Assembly (NCBI GenBank): GCA_017409765.1
Contig: JAFQSA010000012.1
Location: forward strand, 1-45,826
Reading direction: 5' to 3'
DNA: 45,826 nt
Source: Clostridia bacterium
GTDB lineage: Bacteria; Bacillota; Clostridia; Christensenellales; CAG-314
Shown here: positions 43,522 to 45,826 of the stretch, piece by piece
Layout: every line of letters begins with the position of its first letter
Numbering within the stretch: position 1 is the first letter of the stretch
Program-made: the position numbers and the translations under genes
The notes under the pieces: generated by a model
Database searches by the model: none
The model's input: only the letters and a program-made list of their open reading frames with translations
What the model was told of the DNA's origin: nothing

Positions 43522-45436
43522 AGCAAAAACAGGTTTTACACTTGTGCTTTTGGTGGTAACCTTGCTGTGCTCAGTAATGCCAGTAAGTTATGCACAGGAA
43601 GTAGGTGGCTTAGATAAAAGTGACGTTATGGACGACTTGTTTACAGGTAACGCATTTAACATTTTGGACTACCCGTATAACCCTTTTGGCTCAGTACAGG
43701 TAATGAACTTTGTGGAGTATTGCTACTCCTACAAAGCCAATATGAAAAGCAACTATGGGTTGTACATATATGTGTATAACCCACAACAGTTGGCTTTTGT
43801 GGAGAACTCAGGACAGAACAAAATACAGATTGCGACTGCTTTCGATGCTGACCACAATGCAATAAAGTATGAGAAGTTTCCACTTGAGTGTGCAAGTATG
43901 TCTAAGGGGGATTACTACCAACTATTCTATAAATTCAAGGTAGTTGGTGCTGAGAAACTCTTGGATGTATTAAACAGTAACAAAAGAAGGTATTTCATTT
44001 CCGGCATTGAGTTGCTTGAAAAAGGCAACACAAACGCAACGGAATATGGCATTGGTGGCACGTATGTGTTTAGTGGTTATGCAAAGGGGTATGGACCTGA
44101 CGTCAATGCAGAAAGCACTCTTGCTTGTGATGTGGAAGAGTTTGAAACCATCAATTTGAAGGTACATCATACAAACTACCGAACAGGTATGTCGAGCTTA
44201 GGTAACAACCACTACAACGAAGTAAATACCGTGTATTTTTCTGTGCCTAATAGGTACTTTGAAGAGTATGGCAATCTACAAAAGATTGCTGCTGAATGGT
44301 GGGAGTACAAAACAAAGATGGCTGTTGTGACAGCAAATGAGGAGTTCTACAACAAGATTTTGCCATACGTTGGTACACAAATTGGTGACGGAGTAACAGC
44401 GCCATTTTCCGTGTATTCTGGTGCGAACTCTACTGTATCTATGAACGGATACATAACTTGTAGATACCAATGGTCGTTCAATAAGTATATTGGTACAACC
44501 ACATCAGTGCTTGGCCCAACTGGTAGTTATTCAACTGACTATGATGCAAAGATTATTCCCTATGCGTTCTATAGCCCAACAGTTAACCTTGATACCGTCT
44601 TTGACTTTCTTTGCAAAAAGGTAACTGCTGGCAGTGTTGAAAGTAACGTTGTGCAAGATTGGATCTACAACTACTCCAACGACCTTGGACATGGCTACAT
44701 TGACTGCAATGGCAGACAAATAAGCAAAGACTTGTTCGAAGAATACGTAGATGAGGGACGAACCATGGGCTACAACAATGTAGAAATAGACCTTGGGGAC
44801 ACCTTTGACCTTGACAGTTACGACAGTAACCATACTTGGTGGGACAAGCTGTGGGACTTTGGTCTAAGTTGGCCTACAACGGATGAAGAACACAAAGACG
44901 TTGCACCTATCCACATCTTGGATGGCAGTGAACTAACAGGATTAAAAGGGGACGTATCTACGAATTTGCTTGTAAACAAGGAACACTTAGCAGATTTGCA
45001 AGACTATTACTCAGCAGAGACAGCCAAGGGTAACAAGGTAGTTTTGTTTAGATTTGCCAAGACGGACTACTACTCAGCACCTGCAGTTTACACGGGATAT
45101 GAAGGTAGCATTCCAGAGTCCGACACATACGTAGCATCTGAAACAGTCTTTCTCGATTTCGATATCCTCTCCCTAACTTTCCACAAAGACGGTGTGTACA
45201 AGGTAATTCCAGCCGTAAGTAATCCCATTGACATTGTTAATGGTTTCACGCCCCCGGATACAGGAAAAGACATAGGAAAATCTCTTCTTTCCATACTGCT
45301 CTTAATTGTTTTGTTGGTGCTACTCATCATATGCCTACCTTGGATTTTGAAGGTGGTTTGGTTCCTTATTTCCACCCCTTTCAAAGCACTAGCAAACCTT
45401 GCAAGTGACGACAAAGACAAGGGGGATAAGCGATGA
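43514..45436 (+). CDS. Large secreted, C-terminally anchored surface protein of the element
   Basis: The 640-residue protein starts at ATG 43514 (overlapping the previous gene) with a signal peptide ending near VSYAQ. A long outside region (about 30-590) has no recognised repeats or catalytic motif and is Tyr- and Asn-rich. It ends in a strong helix (SLLSILLLIVLLVLLIICLP) and a second amphipathic or membrane stretch before the basic tail KDKGDKR. It should display a large ectodomain. It resembles the placing of adhesins or mating-pair proteins in Gram-positive elements, but no family was recognised. Its stop overlaps the next small gene (ATGA). Confidence 0.72.
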   Translation: MTKAKTGFTLVLLVVTLLCSVMPVSYAQEVGGLDKSDVMDDLFTGNAFNILDYPYNPFGSVQVMNFVEYCYSYKANMKSNYGLYIYVYNPQQLAFVENSGQNKIQIATAFDADHNAIKYEKFPLECASMSKGDYYQLFYKFKVVGAEKLLDVLNSNKRRYFISGIELLEKGNTNATEYGIGGTYVFSGYAKGYGPDVNAESTLACDVEEFETINLKVHHTNYRTGMSSLGNNHYNEVNTVYFSVPNRYFEEYGNLQKIAAEWWEYKTKMAVVTANEEFYNKILPYVGTQIGDGVTAPFSVYSGANSTVSMNGYITCRYQWSFNKYIGTTTSVLGPTGSYSTDYDAKIIPYAFYSPTVNLDTVFDFLCKKVTAGSVESNVVQDWIYNYSNDLGHGYIDCNGRQISKDLFEEYVDEGRTMGYNNVEIDLGDTFDLDSYDSNHTWWDKLWDFGLSWPTTDEEHKDVAPIHILDGSELTGLKGDVSTNLLVNKEHLADLQDYYSAETAKGNKVVLFRFAKTDYYSAPAVYTGYEGSIPESDTYVASETVFLDFDILSLTFHKDGVYKVIPAVSNPIDIVNGFTPPDTGKDIGKSLLSILLLIVLLVLLIICLPWILKVVWFLISTPFKALANLASDDKDKGDKR

Positions 45437-45564
45437 AAACGGTAAGAAGAATTGTAGCAGTTTTTGTCCTATTGGTTTGTTGCTTTTTAATTGGTTACGT
45501 AATGTATACAGCAAAAATCTTTGGCGAACTAAAGGACGCTGTTAGCGCAATTTTGTGGAGGTGA
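45433..45564 (+). CDS. Small single-helix membrane peptide
   Basis: A 43-residue product begins at ATG 45433, overlapping the previous stop by four bases, with GGGGGA upstream. It is MKTVRRIVAVFVLL and on through one membrane helix to a short outside tail ending AILWR. Too small to assign. Coupling on both sides (the next ribosome site GGAGGTG includes its last codons) argues that it is real. Confidence 0.65.
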   Translation: MKTVRRIVAVFVLLVCCFLIGYVMYTAKIFGELKDAVSAILWR

Positions 45565-45570
45565 TTGCCT

Positions 45571-45826
45571 ATGACTAAAGCAAGAAAAAACATTTATGTA
45601 GGGCTTACTGTGACTTTCTCGCTGGCGTTTGTTGTTCTTGGTGTGTTCGTGTTCAAAGATTCGTATTTGCGTTTGTGGGAAGCTTTAAGAGATTTACTCG
45701 TATGCTTTAAGTACTATTTCTGCTACATATTCGACCTTGACACCAATTTCGTTTTAGGCATCAACAACCCTTCAAATGTGCTTACGTTTGAGGGGTACTT
45801 GCCTAAAAATTGGGACAGTTTCCAAG
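45571..45826 (+). CDS. Membrane protein, 3' partial, possible start of a transfer-type protein
   Basis: The ATG at 45571 follows GGAGGTG by eight bases. The 85 visible residues have one membrane helix (about 8-28) then LRLWEALRDLLVCFKYYFC and a region ending LPKNWDSFQ at the window edge. This start vaguely resembles the N-terminus of FtsK/TcpA-type coupling proteins in Gram-positive conjugative elements. That is a weak impression from the first residues only; the ATPase part would lie outside. Confidence 0.55.
   Translation, partial: MTKARKNIYVGLTVTFSLAFVVLGVFVFKDSYLRLWEALRDLLVCFKYYFCYIFDLDTNFVLGINNPSNVLTFEGYLPKNWDSFQ

Larger units (their letters stand above)
35540..45826. mobile_element. 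Integrative (probably conjugative) element, left end and first half
   Basis: The region begins inside hsdR. The outward-reading large serine recombinase, LexA-like switch, sigma-like protein, many small GGAGG-led genes and a set of membrane or surface proteins are a typical element layout. Base composition is AT-richer than the glycan locus. The exact left attachment point is between about 35500 and 35690; serine recombinases leave only a short core, so it cannot be pinned from one end. The right end is outside the window. Relaxase and transfer ATPases would be expected further right. Confidence 0.75.

Noticed and set aside
43514-45826. Filamentous-phage-like morphogenesis module
   Set aside because: The small anchored proteins are suggestive, but no Zot-type ATPase, replication initiator or coat protein was found in the window.

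Overview
The window looks like chromosome of an uncultured gut-type Gram-positive bacterium (Bacillota, probably Clostridia). The evidence is lipobox signal peptides on secreted glycosidases, Big2-type and InlB-type surface repeats, MsmK/UgpC-type sugar ABC transporters, GGAGG ribosome sites and a large serine recombinase. No rRNA, tRNA or CRISPR array was seen. The taxon is an inference.

Positions 1-34109 form a glycan-use locus. It opens with the 3' end of a wall-side Cys-repeat membrane protein. A first operon (2240-8281) carries an SGNH-esterase lipoprotein, a cytosolic GH31 and a sugar ABC ATPase with a long C-terminal extension, and ends in a terminator. A convergent AraC regulator (8502-9410, minus strand) sits beside paired 21-bp-phased direct repeats just upstream of a promoter that reads into a second group. 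That group has a secreted GH31 lipoprotein, two very large surface lipoproteins (Big2 and CBM9-like), a substrate-binding protein with two permeases, a secreted GH43, a cytosolic GH43, three translationally coupled small membrane proteins, a second ABC ATPase with an altered D-loop, and a cytosolic GH2. The plausible flow is surface binding and trimming, then import by the ABC transporter, then cytosolic GH31/GH43/GH2 degradation. The exact glycan cannot be read from sequence; an alpha-linked, beta-linked and acetylated hemicellulose-like or host-like glycan would fit.

Positions 34132-35670 are the AT-rich ruins of a type I restriction-modification locus: the C-terminal tail of HsdS, an intact DUF2971-type gene, and the first residues of HsdR. 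HsdR is cut by a mobile element.

From about 35.6 kb to beyond the right edge lies an integrative, probably conjugative element. It has a large serine recombinase reading outward, a divergent LexA-like repressor whose palindromic operator overlaps both promoters, a Com-like zinc ribbon, a tandem structured RNA ending in a strong terminator, a sigma-region-4 protein, several small proteins of unknown family, and a cluster of secreted or membrane-anchored proteins leading to a possible transfer gene at the edge.

The most striking signal is at 42623-42687. In the InlB-repeat surface protein of the element, a slippery heptamer (C CCT TTA) lies just before the stop codon. A predicted H-type pseudoknot (8-bp and 7-bp stems) follows, and the -1 frame then encodes a transmembrane anchor with a basic tail. 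This predicts programmed -1 frameshifting that makes a released and an anchored form of one protein.
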